A stretch of 64,000 bases of DNA, taken from contig OZ023274.1 of assembly GCA_964007475.1 (NCBI GenBank), forward strand, positions 32,684,861-32,748,860. The letters run 5' to 3'. Positions 37,401 through 49,323 of this stretch are shown here, one piece after another. The stretch comes from Hybos culiciformis (taxonomy: Eukaryota; Arthropoda; Insecta; Diptera; Hybotidae). Each line of letters begins with the position of its first letter. The stretch's first letter is position 1. Position numbers and translations under genes: made by a program. The notes below the pieces were generated by a model. It was not told where the DNA came from. It saw only the letters and a list, made by a program, of their open reading frames with translations, and made no database searches.

Positions 37401-40400
37401 CTTCAAATGAACCACACCCCAAACGAAAAGAAAATCACTATCTAATAGTCTTATTCGATTGAGTAATCACTCTGTTTTTATTTTGGAAATTTTTAGAATT
37501 CAATCGAAATCATGTCATGAAATTTTTCAAGAAGAAAAAACTAATTATGAATTATAAACAAAAAAAATTTTATATATATAGGTATAATATATTTTTTTTT
37601 TTAATTTTTATTTAATGAATCACTTAGAAACAATTTTTATTCTTCTTGTTTTTTTTTTTCGTTTTTTTTTGCATTCTGTTTTCTATTTTTGGGGAAGTGT
37701 GTATCTCTCATTTAATCAAAATTAGTATATTCATTTCACGTGTTTTATTTCATTAATGAAATAATAAAATAATTGAGTTTTTTATTCCTATTTCTGTGCA
37801 GTAGTTACCTACCTATATAATAATGATTCAAAAAAAAAATAAAAAATTTATGAGTCTGTGCACTTCTTCTCTGATAATAAAAATTCTAATAAAACTAAGA
37901 GCAGAACGAATAAAAAAGAAAATTTAATTACATTTTAACATCGCTTAATTGATTGTAATTGATTTTATAGCTAATTTTTTAATATTTCATTTATCTGCCT
38001 ACCCTAATGTTTACTTAAAAAAAAATAAAGCTCATTTTACTGATTTTGTTTGAAAAGTTTGAACATTGAACTGCAAGGTTCAGGATGATGGCCAGAACGC
38101 AAATTTTTGATTATATATTTCTTCTAAATCCTTGCTAAGAATTTTGATTCCTCATCGATGGTTTTTTTTTTGCTATTTACGGCTATTTACGGTAAGCTTA
38201 AGTTTAGATTGTCAGGTTTATCAGGTTGTGATATCTTATTTGTCAGGTCGATCACAGTGCATATGTTGGCGTTCGTCAGGCTTTCATTCTGATTTCGTTT
38301 GTCTGTTCTGTCTGTCTGATTCAACAATTTCGGTGGTCCGGAAGGTGGCTTACCTCGGAATTTTGGTTGACACAGAGACAGATAAATAATGTTATACTTC
38401 TTCTTAATTTACTAAATTTCTGGGATGTTTATCCGATTTGCTATTCAATGACATGTTCTGTACAAAACGATTAATTCCAGAGTTCAATTTGTTTAACTTA
38501 GGTTTTCTTTTTATTCAGAAGAGTTTCTTGAGCGCCCCGTCCGATGAGTGATATACATAATTAAAAGACAAAAAAATATTATAATTTTATTCAGTGAGTA
38601 CTTTTTCATTTTTATTGATTAACTTGATTTACATGTAACAACTCTCTTAAGTTATATTTAGATACGGGTAATTAATTATCTATTCATAGTTTAAGCTTTA
38701 TTTTATCTAACGCAACCTTAAACGGGCATCGTCGTAAATAAATAAAAAATAAATTTTTCAACAAATAACAACCTGTCTTCATCCAAGTTCCTGTATCTTA
38801 TTCTAAAAAATAAGAAATGCAGCAAATCTGACAGGAAAATTAAAAAATTTCATTCGTATTATGCATAATTCTTAAACTTAAGAGTCTTGTGTTTATTAGG
38901 ATGAAAACATTTAATTATAAAATGTAATATGTACAAAAAAAAGTGTTGATTAGCACAGGAATTGAAATCAGTGCAATCTAGTTATTACATTTTTGATGAA
39001 CTTTTTTTTTTAATTTTAGGCAACATCACAATTAAATGAAAGTTATAAAGATCCATCAACGGTTCCAAAACTGTGCCAATTAGTAGTTTCATCAAAAAAT
39101 TTACAAGTTCGGCAATTTTCAGCGGTTTTGCTCCGTCGTCATCTAGCAAAACGATCAAATTGGAACTTGGTGTTACCAGAACATCAAGCATTTATTAAAA
39201 ATACTATGCTTAATGCTTTAGTTCAAGAGCAAGAAAAATCTGTTCGAACAGCCATCGCACAATTTGTTGGAATTTTGATTCGACATGAATCCGACAAAAA
39301 AGATCCCTGGATGACAGAAGTTTTAAATTTAATATTTCAAAATTGTGCCTCATCAGATCAAAAACAAAGTGAATTGGGTGCATCAGTATTTGCTCAATTA
39401 ACTGACACTGCACCAGACCAATTTGTTCCTCATATTGAAGCTATTTGTGGAATGTTTACTGCTGCTTTGATTTCAACGGAAGCCAGCGGAAATATGGCAA
39501 ATCCAGTAATTTATAATATACTGTTGGGAATGGGATATTTAGTTCCATTCATATTGGGTCATAATAATGCTGAACATACTTATCAAAAATCAATTCCACT
39601 TGTGATTAAATCTTTGAACGCATTTGCATTTCAAAATGTTGATTTTTTTGTTAAAGCTTTTGAAATTTTAGAGGGATTAGCTGATTTTGCACCAAAATTG
39701 TTAACCCTCAATATTCAAGATTTATTACTTTTTTCTCTAGAATTAGCTGGTAATAATCAAATTGATTCAGCAATTAGAGTTAAAACTGTTGCATATATTG
39801 GAACTTTGGTCCGTTTAAAAAAGAAAATTATAGTAAAACAAAAATTGATTGAACCAATCTTACAAGTTATTTTCAATTTAATTGCAAGTGATGCAGAGAA
39901 TGAAGATGATGGTGATAATGAGGAATATTTCTTAGGATCTGATTCATCAAGTCCAATGACTACAGCTACGCAGACAATGGATTTATTAGCATTGCATGTA
40001 CCACCAGAAAAATTAATTCCACCGTTATTGCAATTACTAGAACCATCACTACGAGGTGACGATCCTTCGCATAAAAAAGCTGCATATCTTTGTATCGCTG
40101 TTATAGCCGAGGGATGCTCAGAAGCTATTTGTGCGAAATATCTGAAAAATTTACTGGAGATTGTTAAAATTGGAATAGTTGATTTAAATCCAATTGTACG
40201 TAATGCGGCATTTTTTGCACTTGGTCAATTTTCAGAACATTTACAACCTGATATTACAAAATATGCTCCAGAAATTCTTCCAATTTTATTCCAATTTTTG
40301 CATCAGCTCTGTGTCGAATTAAAAGTAAGTTATAAATGAAAAAAAATGCAATACCTGAACTCAATTACTTAAATCTATTTCAATCTTAAAAACTGAAATA

Positions 40401-43400
40401 GTGTTTGTCCCTCAGGTAAATAAAAAAATTCTTATTGGTGAGCAAATTCAAATATTAAGTTTTGTCTATGCTAACAATAAGAATAACATCAAAAGAAAAA
40501 TTTAATTAACTTCCCAAAAGAACAATCAGCTTTATTGATCGATCATATATTTTTTTATTCAAATTAGACAAGTAAAAACCTCTTACCTACAACTCTAACC
40601 TATAATCAACCAAAATATTGAATTTTTTTTTTTTTTTTTTTTTTAGGCAGGAGGAACCGAACCAAAACATATTGATCGAATGTTCTATGCTTTAGAAACT
40701 TTTTGTGAAAATTTGGATGAAAGTGAGATTGTTCCTCATCTTCCTAATTTAATGGAAAGGTACAAAATTCCTCTAAAATAATGTGCCAATTGTATTTAAC
40801 AACTTAATTTTTTTTTTAGACTTTTTGAAGCTTTAAATCCTAATAATTCTCTTCATCTACGGGAGTTAGCATTAAGTGCAGTCTCGTCAGCTGCAAATGC
40901 TGCTAAACAAAATATGTTACCTTATTTTCCTAGTTTGATTGAAGGATTAAAAATGTATTTACTTGAACCGGAGACCTCCGAAATTGCAGAGATTCAGCCA
41001 CAAGCTATAGATACATTAGCAGCATTAGCTCGAACTATTGGTAAAGAAACTTTTTTGCCTTTGGCTAATGATACCATGAATTGTGCATTAAAACTTCTTG
41101 AAAATGCTGAAGACCCAGATTTGCGAAGGGCTATTTACAATCTAATTGCTTCAATTGCCGAAGTTGTAAATGAAGATATGGCTTCAGTTTATCCTAAAAT
41201 TATGGAAAAATTATATAAGTCAATTTTAAGTACTGAAGAAGTAGTCCCAGAGTTCAAAGAAAATACTATTCAGTTACCTTCTACTAATGGTCATGGTGAT
41301 GGAGATTATGATGAGAATGAAGAAATTGATATTGAAGATTCTGATGATGAAGATGATGATATCGCAGGTTATAGTGTGGAGAATTCATATTTAGATGAAA
41401 AAGAAGAAGCTATTTTAGCTTTAAAAGAATTTGCTGAACACACAGGAGCAGCTTTCATCCCATATTTACAGGAATCGTATCAAAACGTTTATAAAATGAT
41501 AGACCATCCTCAAGAAGATATCCGAAAAGTTTCAATTGATACACTTTGTAAATTTGTAATTGCTTTATTTAATCATAATGATCATCAAGGCGTTACCAAT
41601 GCCATTTTAATCTTGGTTCCGAAACTAGGTTCTATTATTAGTGACGATGAAGAGTGTACTGTAGTTATGGCTGCTTTAGATGGTTTAGGTGAATTGCTAA
41701 AAAAATTGAAATGTTTGGCGATACCAAATGAGGATATCTGCAATGTTGTTTTTACTTGTATTCATGATGTTATGAATGGCAAAGTAGCTTGTCAATTTGA
41801 TGATCCTGCGAATGATGATGAAGCTGAAGAAAGCGAATATGATGAAGCTGTTCATGAATCAGCTGGAAATATTTTGCCTCTTTTTGGACATGCATTACAA
41901 CCAGACCAGTTTGCTATGTTCTTTGGTCGAATTTTGCCTATGTTATTACATAAAATTGTAAGCTGAAAATCTTATTTCAATTTATTTTAAAATGCAATGA
42001 ATATGTATAATTTAGTATTACATTTTCAGGAAAAATCGAATGGTAAAGAAGAATTAAACTCACAACGATCTTTTGCTTTTGGTACTTTATGTGAATGTTA
42101 TGCTCCTTTACAAAATTACTCTGGAACATATTTCCAAGATTTACTACCTATTATGTTAAGTGGTCTTAATGATGGTTGTGATCAAGTTAGACAAAATTGT
42201 GTGTTTGGTATTGGAGAAATGGTCTTATATGCAGAAGAAAAGTCTTATGAGTAAGTACATACTTTTTTTTAATTTTATTTTTAATAAATTCATTTTAATT
42301 ACATATATTTACATAATTTTATTATAATGTGTTCTAATAAAGACAATTGCAAGTCGCCAATAGGGCTAAAATCTGGCACATAAATAAATATGTATGAGTC
42401 AATACTCAGACAATTCAATGTTTTTAAAATTAATCGGATTTTATGCTTTTTAAATAAGTAATAAAAGCAATAATAAATCAAATAATAGATAAGACTTTTT
42501 ACAAGATAAAACACATTCTTAGTTGAATCGGACAATTGAGAAATTAAGACAAATTCTACATCAGCCGTAGGAAATCATTTTAACCATACCACTGCCATAT
42601 GACTGCTGACTTAAAAAATTATTAAACATGTTGGAAATCATATTATAATTATAAATCATATGAGCCTTTAATGGATTAACTATTCAACCAACACGTTATG
42701 ACGTTTTACATCTTGATACAAAATGTATACCTATAAAAATACAAAAATATTTTCAATAATTTCGGTACTAAAATGTTCAGAAAATAATTAAATTAAAAAT
42801 CAATAGTTAAAATTTCGGATTTAATTTTTATAATTATTTGAAATGTTAATAAAAAAATGCGAAAAGCCACTAGAAAAATACGAAAAGCCACTAGAGAATC
42901 AAGGATGAAATAACAAATGAGCGCCCAGTGAGGAAAAAATTAACTAATTTCAAAACAAAAACCGAAAAAAAGAAAAATGCAAGTGTAAACGCATTTATCA
43001 AAGGTGTCTAATAAATAAAAATGAAAATTCTCTGTCTGTTTCTCTGTTCTCAATCACGCCTAAATCGCTGGACCGCTTTGGCTGAAATTTTGAAATAAAG
43101 TAGCCTAAAGACCCTAGATGCTTATAGGGTACTAAAAATTTTGATTCGAGGGGGGAGGGGCTACATTAGAAGGCGGTTTTCAAATTTAGTTATATTCTGA
43201 TAAAATGTTGTAACATTGGACACCAGACGTCGTTTTAGATTCTAAATTTTAAAAGACTGGATGTTAAAAAGGGCCCCACTCGAGCAAAATTTTGAAACAT
43301 ATGATTTCATAGCAACCGCTGGACCGATTCGGCTGAAATTTTGATATAAGGTAGTTTAAGGGTGCTTAAAAGGCAGGGCTGTAGAGTCGGTCAACAAAAT

Positions 43401-46400
43401 TACCGACTCCAACTCCGACTCCTCATTTTTTTCTTTGGCGACTCCGACTCCTTTTTTTCGGGGAAAAAAAAAACGTGGGGAAAAATTTGAGGAAAATGTT
43501 TTTTTCTGAGGAAAATTTGAAGAAATTCAGAAATATTGTGCTAACGTTGGCAATCAACAATATTTAAAATTTAAGACTCGTAAATTTTTTCACCCGAATG
43601 ATTTTAAGAAATTTATATCATTACCATATTCTTCTACGTACGTTGAGCTCAAAATCTATTGTTAGAACTAAACTTTTTGATTTACAACATATAGGTACCG
43701 CATAAAATCTGAACACATCAAAAATTTGAGGAAATCTTGCAAAAATAAGCTGTTTTTGGGGAAAAACTGAAGTGAGTAAAACCGTTATCCAATTTTTTTT
43801 GCCAGACACTTGGTTGTTGCTTTGTTAAATTTAATTATAAAAATATAATTATTAAAATGTGTTATTTAATTTAATAAGTTTTGGTCGAGTATTCTTTAAA
43901 TTTAATAGTTTTGGAGTCGGCTTTATTTTGTCGACTCCGACTCCGACTCTTAACAAGCAAAAATTACTACCGACTCCGACTCTTAACAAGCAAAAATTAC
44001 TACCGACTCCGACTCCACAGCCCTGTTATAAGGTAGTAGAAATTTCGATACGAGGCCTCGGTGAGGGCTAGCTTAGAAGCTGGTTTCGAAATTTAATTTT
44101 ATTCCGATAAAATATTGTAGTGTTGGATCCGAATCGTGTATTTAGAAGACTGAATATAGAAAGGTCTATATCCTTGGTCCCAGGATTTCAGGGAAGGGGC
44201 TATAAAGCACATTTTGAAGCAAATGATTTCATAACTATATAGTATAAACCAGGGTTAAAAATATTACACAAATAAACAGAAATCTTCCAAAAATAAACAG
44301 AAGTGTACCTGCGGTTTATTTCTTTTTATTTTTTTATTTATACAAACGTATACCAACACTTTTATTTAAAAATTTCTCTGTAGTGTTTTCCTCTTTATTT
44401 TACATAATTCATACATTTCATTCTATTTATTTTTTGAATAAAAATAACATCTTATTAATCATTTATTTTTATATCGGTTTATTTCTATTTACAAACACAT
44501 ATTAAAGTTTTAATATAGTTTACAATACAGTGCAAACGAACGTTCCGAATAAAATGGTTGTAAAGCCAAATACGAATTATACAACATTTTTTTAAAACTA
44601 AAGTTTCTAGCCAACACATTTTTAAAATGAAAAAAAAAATTAATTTAATCAAATCAAGGATTCAAAACAAATTATTTGAATTAATAGCCCAGATTACCGC
44701 TACATTTTATTTTTATTTAACTACTATGAAGTTAAATACGTAGTGTATAATTTTTGCTGCTTCAACAAAGCACCAAGCTTGAGATGGCGTCTGCTCCAAC
44801 ATATTTTCAAATTTATAAATTTGCAATAGATCAGAGATGAGCAACCTAAATCAACTAATTTTTTTTTTTTCGAGAGCCACTACACAGGTTGCCCATCAAA
44901 GTATTAGTTTACTAAAATATTGTTTTGTCGTTTCTTAATAATAAAAAATATTTCAGTTTTGGGCTAACGTAACCACACAAAAAATATTAAATTGATAATA
45001 AAATAAATTACCTCACAAAACTTAATTATTCTCTTTATCAAAATTGGATGTTACTTTTTACCCTGAACCAACGTTAGCGATATAAAATAAACAGAAATTT
45101 GTTTGTCCAGTTTTATATTTTACTTATGTAGAAGTGATTTTTTTTTTTTTTAATGAGTGCTTTATTGTTTTTTTTTTCGCACATTTACGCAGAAGTATAC
45201 AGAGCAAAAATAAATACTATATCTGCATACAAATGTATTTTTTAATAAATTATTAGAAGTGCCTGCGAATGTGATTTATTTTGAAAAATAAATAGAAGTT
45301 CGGTACACTTCTGTTTATACTTGTGGTGTGTTTTTTTTTAAACCCTGGTATAAACAAAAAATATGTATATTTAGAAATTTCAGTCCTATACAAATTGTAC
45401 AAATTGATTTTTTTTATTTTTTTTCATAATTATTGATATCCCAAAAAAAATAGAGAACATGAAATTTCTCTATTTTGTTTACATAGAACAAATAAATAAT
45501 GCACAATATCAATAATAAATAAAAATTTAGAATTTATTATTATCACTACTGACAAAAAAATCATTGAAGAGAATGTTTTTGAGAATTTTTTTTCTTTGTT
45601 CTCTCCGCACTGGGATATCAATCTAATTTTTTTAAACATTTTAAAATTTGAACTTTTTGTATGGACTGAATTTCTCTTATTTATACTTACTTTATGGTAT
45701 AAGTTTAACATACACACACGGAATCTGGATTGAAGTGTTTCGATATTAATATAAGTTCGGTACTAGCGTGCAAAGCCGGGTAATACAGACAATGTAATTA
45801 AATAAATTAAATTTTTTTTTTGGAAATCTTTGATTTTTTCTATTTTTTTTTACAAAAAAAATAATTGAAAAATAAAAACGAATCAAATTTTATAGGTACT
45901 TACTAATAGAAACATTATATCGTCTGCTGAGAAATGAAACAATGTATAATGAAAAGTATAGTTTCGAGTAATTTGAGTTTAAAGATTAGAAAATTTAAAC
46001 AACGTATTTGCAACAATATCAAGTAACGTATACTCTTTATAAAGCATTTTACTTTCTTGTTTATTAAGAAAATTATTTTTTGTTGATTTTTAAAACAACG
46101 TATTGTATTCTTAAGTTCTTTAATAACATTTTAACTCATGGAATGGTATTGAAAGAAATAATGTAAAAGTAGTATACAGCGTTTCGTTTTTTTTTTTTGA
46201 AAAATAAAAAATCATAAATTTTTTTTGCAAAAGGATGTACAGATTTATAAGTTCTTTTTAATTTTCAACAAAGTTTTATGTTAAAAAGAAGAAAGACGTA
46301 AACATATTTTACACTGTTTCTTTTTTTTTAATTAAGCAAAAGTGAATTATACAATATTTGAAAACACATTTTAATCAACATTAAAAATATTGCAAAATAG

Positions 46401-47000
46401 TTGTACTTATAAAATCGAGTACGTGGAATCGAATGGTGCTATTATCTAATAATGACGCATAAATATCATACGTCGTTTCATTTCTCAGCAGACGATATAC
46501 AATAACATTGCCTTCTTTAACGTGCCTTGCTGTGTTAATTTAATTATTTTTTGTGTTTTTTTTTTTTTTGCAGATCGTTTTCTCAAATTTTAAATGCTCT
46601 GTCCCAAGTAGTGTCTGTAGAGAAACATCAAGGAGTATTGGATAACATTGTAGGCGCAATTGCACGTTTAATTTTAACCAATTCTAATCTAATACCATTG
46701 GACCAGGTGTTGCCAGTTTTCATTAAAAATTTACCACTGAAAGAAGATTTTGATGAAAATTTATCTGTTTTTAAAAGTATCAAAGTATTGTACATTCAAG
46801 GAAAAGATATAATTTTACAATACTTGGAACAAATTTTAGCAATTGGAATACATGTTTTGTTCAAAAAGGAATTTAAAGATCAAGAAACATATGAAAATAT
46901 TGTTAGCTTCACAAGAGAAATTCGTGAAAAATTTCCAGAAAAAATAACAGCAGTAATTGCTGGCAATCAAGAAATTTCTAATTTCGTTCAAATGTTGTAA
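34444..47000 (+). CDS. IPO4: Importin-4, tandem copy A, six exons
   Basis: Karyopherin-beta import receptor; importin-4 carries histones H3/H4 with ASF1 and some ribosomal proteins into the nucleus. Exons: 34444-34497, 39020-40324, 40647-40759, 40820-41957, 42030-42250, 46574-47000; 1,085 residues (human IPO4 1,081). Exon 1 encodes only the first 18 residues (MEEIIENLLLSDTEAIKK), matching the family start. The body is HEAT-repeat solenoid: RQFSAVLLRRHL, IRVKTVAYIGTLVRLKKK, VRNAAFFALGQFSEHLQPDI and NMLPYFPSLIEGLK are family signatures. An acidic loop (IDIEDSDDEDDDIAGYSVEN, about 770) precedes GYSVENSYLDEKEE. Introns 1 (4.5 kb) and 5 (4.3 kb) are swollen by transposons. Candidate poly(A) signal at 47172. 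The same architecture recurs in copy B at 55956-61136. Drosophila has its own importin-4 pair, Apollo and Artemis. Confidence 0.93.
35045..35598. mobile_element. Long foldback element in importin-4 A intron 1
   Basis: The arms run from TGCCGTTTCCTTGAAATTGT at the left to its complement at the right and meet near 35322 with almost no loop (GCGGC GCCA GCCGC). Internal blocks include ACTTGGAGGGGGGG, AAACTGAAATCAGTTTTTGG and a very GC-rich GGCGGGCGG centre. The strong GC content contrasts with the host intron. Apparent frames of 84-181 codons on both strands mirror each other and are not genes. A shorter relative lies at 49564-50018. Confidence 0.85.
36218..36889 (-). mobile_element. Decayed hAT transposon with transposase C-terminal remnant
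   Basis: The ends CAGGGGTGTCAACTA (left) and the complement of CAGAGGTGTCAATAG (right) are hAT-like. The flanks GTATATAG (36210-36217) and GTATAAAG (36890-36897) are an 8-bp duplication with one mismatch. On the minus strand a broken translation shows the C-terminal dimerisation signature of hAT transposases related to vertebrate GTF2IRD2/ZBED-like genes: KYPNVKKFAENLYASFGWTY then LCE, an in-frame stop, AFSQMKIIKSKYR and NLTDEH. It is therefore inactive. It lies in intron 1 of importin-4 A, on the opposite strand. Confidence 0.8.
42857..43005. mobile_element. Degenerate partial copy of the 17.8-18.6 kb MITE
   Basis: Shares AAAAGCCACTAGA, ATAACAAATGAGC, AAAAAATAAACTAA-like and AAGTGTAAACGCATTTA blocks in the same order as 17940-18150 and 18330-18545, with the ends missing. 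It lies in importin-4 A intron 5. Confidence 0.7.
43374..44025. mobile_element. hAT-type MITE, CAGGGCTGTAGAGTCGG ends
   Basis: The left end CAGGGCTGTAGAGTCGG and the right end, complement of CAGGGCTGTGGAGTCGGAG, are inverted. Subterminal CCGACTCCGACTC repeats mark both halves, and a 33-base unit is tandemly duplicated near the right end. The flanks TTAAAAGG (43366-43373) and TTATAAGG (44026-44033) differ at one base. Removing the element restores a continuous copy of the host repeat, which supports the boundaries. No transposase. Confidence 0.85.
44250..45347. mobile_element. hAT-type non-autonomous element with perfect 8-bp duplication
   Basis: The left end CAGGGTTAAAAATATTACAC and the right end, complement of CAGGGTTTAAAAAAAAACAC, are inverted, followed inward by AATAAACAGAA-type motifs on both sides. 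GTATAAAC flanks both ends exactly (44242-44249 and 45348-45355). The 1,098-base interior is AT-rich with no transposase frame. Confidence 0.85.
45916..46499. mobile_element. Inverted-repeat element in importin-4 A intron 5
   Basis: TATATCGTCTGCTGAGAAAT plus GAAAC at 45916-45940 is exactly complemented at 46475-46499. Weaker matches continue inward. The interior of about 535 bases is non-coding. A TA dinucleotide lies at each boundary, but I cannot fix the target duplication. Confidence 0.7.
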
Positions 47001-47988
47001 TAATCTATATTTTAAAGTTTATTTCAGTAAGCGAGTTTTTTTTTATTTTGTGTTTTAAATCTAATCGTTTTATATTTTTTAGATGTTTAAAAATTTATTG
47101 ATTTTTTTAACAAAATTCTTAGTTGCATAAATTTTATTAAGAACGAGAGTATATTAATATGATTATTAAAAAATAAAAATAAAATTGAGTTCGCTTTTTG
47201 AAACAAACAGAAATATGTATTTATATTGTTTCTAATTTTGTTAAATCTTATCCAATGTAATTATTTTATTTACATTGCCATTAGGATTTTGATTTCACTA
47301 TCCTAACACAAAAATATTTTTCATTTTTTGCTATAAATATTTAAATGGATTATTTATTTTTTTAAGTCTATAAAAATTATACCACTATTTAATCTATAAA
47401 TAAATCAAAAAGCGTTATAGTTCCAATAGATTCTTTTTTTTTTTGCGAATGTACGAATGATCTAATTTGTTAAAAAGGAATTTTTAATATAATTAATCGA
47501 TTATCACTGAAAGAAATAAAAATAAAATTTAAATTTTTGGTAAAAATGTTAAAGTCTGAAGCAGTAAATTAAACAAAATATGGTCCACAATTACAAGTTT
47601 TCATTCAGAAACATTTTTTTTTTGTTCTTTTCGAAATATTTATGTGCTGATGGCTGTGATGAGTCCAGGGACCAAACTACGAAAAAGGGATAAAAAATAC
47701 AAAATTTGAACCTAAATAACTAAATGACTGAAAAAAGTTTTCACACTTCTTAAATTACGAATATGTATTTATTAAAAACGTTAGTTATCGAGTTTGGCTC
47801 CAGAATTTCTATTTATATTAAAAATACCTGTAGCGCAATTACCTAAAATTAAACTGATATTAAAAATAAATATTTCTTAATTTATATTTTCAAAAAACAT
47901 TCAATAAACAAATTTATTTTAAATATAAATTAATTCAATTTAATTGTGTTTATTTTTAATTACAGTGGCAGTAGTTAACGATAATAAT
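47001..47988. other. 3' flank of importin-4 A
   Basis: AT-rich, no exon seen. Several AATAAA hexamers from 47172 on are candidate poly(A) sites. It runs into the retrotransposon target duplication at 47989. Confidence 0.45.
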
Positions 47989-48000
47989 GAGCTTACTAAG

Positions 48001-48022
48001 TTAGGTTAGGTTAGGTTAGGTT
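48001..48022 (-). repeat. TTAGG-type array forming the retrotransposon 3' tail
   Basis: Four TTAGG units on plus (CCTAA on minus) lie directly between the retrotransposon 3' UTR and the target duplication. In the element's own orientation they take the place of a poly(A) or simple-repeat tail. Confidence 0.85.
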
Positions 48023-48095
48023 GTAGCGGGTCGGAAATATCCAGATCTCCTTGCACCTAGGTAATTTACCCGTTGTATTGCCCTACCCGATGGGC

Positions 48096-49323
48096 CTATA
48101 ATTCCCCATCGAGCCAACTCACCCCTTTCACAAACCTAATTAAGTCCCTTGGCTTATGTCCTTGCAGGTCCTCAAGGTCCTGCAAAAAATAATCCCCCAA
48201 CATCCTTGCTCTCCTAGTCCGAATCGTTGGACATTGGCAGAGCACGTGAGGTGTAGTTTCGGGTTCTTCTCCACAACCCCTGCATATTCCCGTATCGGCC
48301 CTACCTATTCGGAACTCGTGGTTCCTGAAGAAGTGCCCTGTACATATACCAGTGAAAAGTCGCAGATTATTCCTATCAAGGTTTAAAATCTGCTTAGACT
48401 TTTCTCTGTCTATTCTGGCTTTTAGTCCCGAGGAGCCCCTGAAAGATTGTACTCTTTCCAGAGTGCCCCCGTTTCCAAACCTCGCAAGACTGTCGGCTCT
48501 CATATTTCCCTCTACGTCCGAGTGGCCTTTAATCCATATAATGGCCACTCGATTTTCAAGACATATATCTTCAAGTGCCCTCAGACATTCCACAATTGTC
48601 CTAGACCTTACCTCTGTTTTGGTAAGGGTACTTAGGGCATTTTTGCTATCTGAGTAAATCCTAATCTCTCTTCCTTTTATCTCCTTATCCTTCAATATCC
48701 CAGCTGCCTTCATTATGGCCATGGTCTCGGTTTGAACAACCGAGGCGCAGCCATCAATGTTGGCAGCATAAGATATGTCAAGTTCCTCACAGTAAACTCC
48801 CAGTCCACAGTGTCCCTCTCTCTTGGACCCGTCTGTGAATATTTCTAGGGTTCCCTCTGGGATCTCTTGTCGCGTTTGGTTCACCACAACCCTGAATAGT
48901 TTATTCACGTTGAGTGTTCCTGCAATCTTATCCCAAGGGATTTCCGCAAATAGCTCATTTCTTATGCCCTCGGAGAAATCTCCCACCCTTTCATGCGGTG
49001 TGAGATTTTCCCCTGCTCTCCATTGCCCTATCATGCATAGCCTTGCTATCGTGTTAATAGCTGCTATCTGTACATGTAGGGTTAGTGGTCTCAATTCTAG
49101 AATTGTCTCAAGCGATCTGGTCGCCGTCGATCTTGCCGCTCCGGTTATTCCCAGACAGGCTGATCTCTGAATTTGGTCCAAAAGTTTAGTCACTTTCTTT
49201 TTCTTTGTGGCTGGCCACCATACTAGTGCCCCATACACTACCATGGGTCTTATGACACAGGTATAGATCCAGTTCACAATCTTCGGGGAAAGACCCCAGG
49301 TCCTACCAATGGCCGTTCTACAG
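48096..49323 (-). pseudogene. ORF2 3' part: end of reverse transcriptase, RNase H and zinc motif
   Basis: A single open frame of about 400 residues. It begins in the thumb region of the reverse transcriptase (IGRTWGLSPKIVNW, VIRPMVVYGALVWWP). RNase H follows with its acidic residues visible: EIFTDGS, a conserved Glu in VQTETMA, IYSDSKNAL, and IKGHSDVEGNMRADSLA. Near the end, CRGCGEEPETTPHVLCQCP is a CCHC-like motif usual in this position for R1/I-group elements. The reading frame continues into the upstream half across the inserted transposon. It is cut from the rest of ORF2, so it is not a functional gene. Confidence 0.88.

Larger units (their letters stand above)
43011..45785 (+). repeat. 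Old dispersed repeat split by two hAT insertions (importin-4 A intron 5)
   Basis: The left end (AAATGAAAATTCTCTGTCTG, TTTCTCTGTTCTCAATCACG) and right end (ATATTAATATAAGTTCGGTA, CAAAGCCGGGTAAT) are the reverse complements of the two ends of the uninterrupted copy at 56041-56785. The body carries repeated units with GGCTGAAATTTTGA, ATTCCGATAAAATATTGTAG and GGGGCTA phrases. hAT elements at 43374-44025 and 44250-45347 interrupt it. The superfamily is unclear: the CCCGGCTTCGCACGG-type end resembles ends seen on some RTE-like and Helitron-like elements. Confidence 0.7.

Noticed and set aside
38132..38389. 85-codon frame with SYLSGRSQ and VAYLGILVD, like fragments of a non-LTR reverse transcriptase
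   Set aside because: The matches are short and out of order, with no neighbouring domain. At most it is a very old fragment in importin-4 A intron 1.
48001..48022. TTAGG repeats as an interstitial telomere or chromosome end
   Set aside because: They lie exactly between the retrotransposon 3' UTR and its 13-bp target duplication, so they are the element's tail. Four units is also too short for a telomere.
48156..49170. Several plus-strand open frames of 60-115 codons across 48-54 kb
   Set aside because: They are shadows of the GC-richer retrotransposon ORFs on the minus strand, which carry the recognisable motifs.
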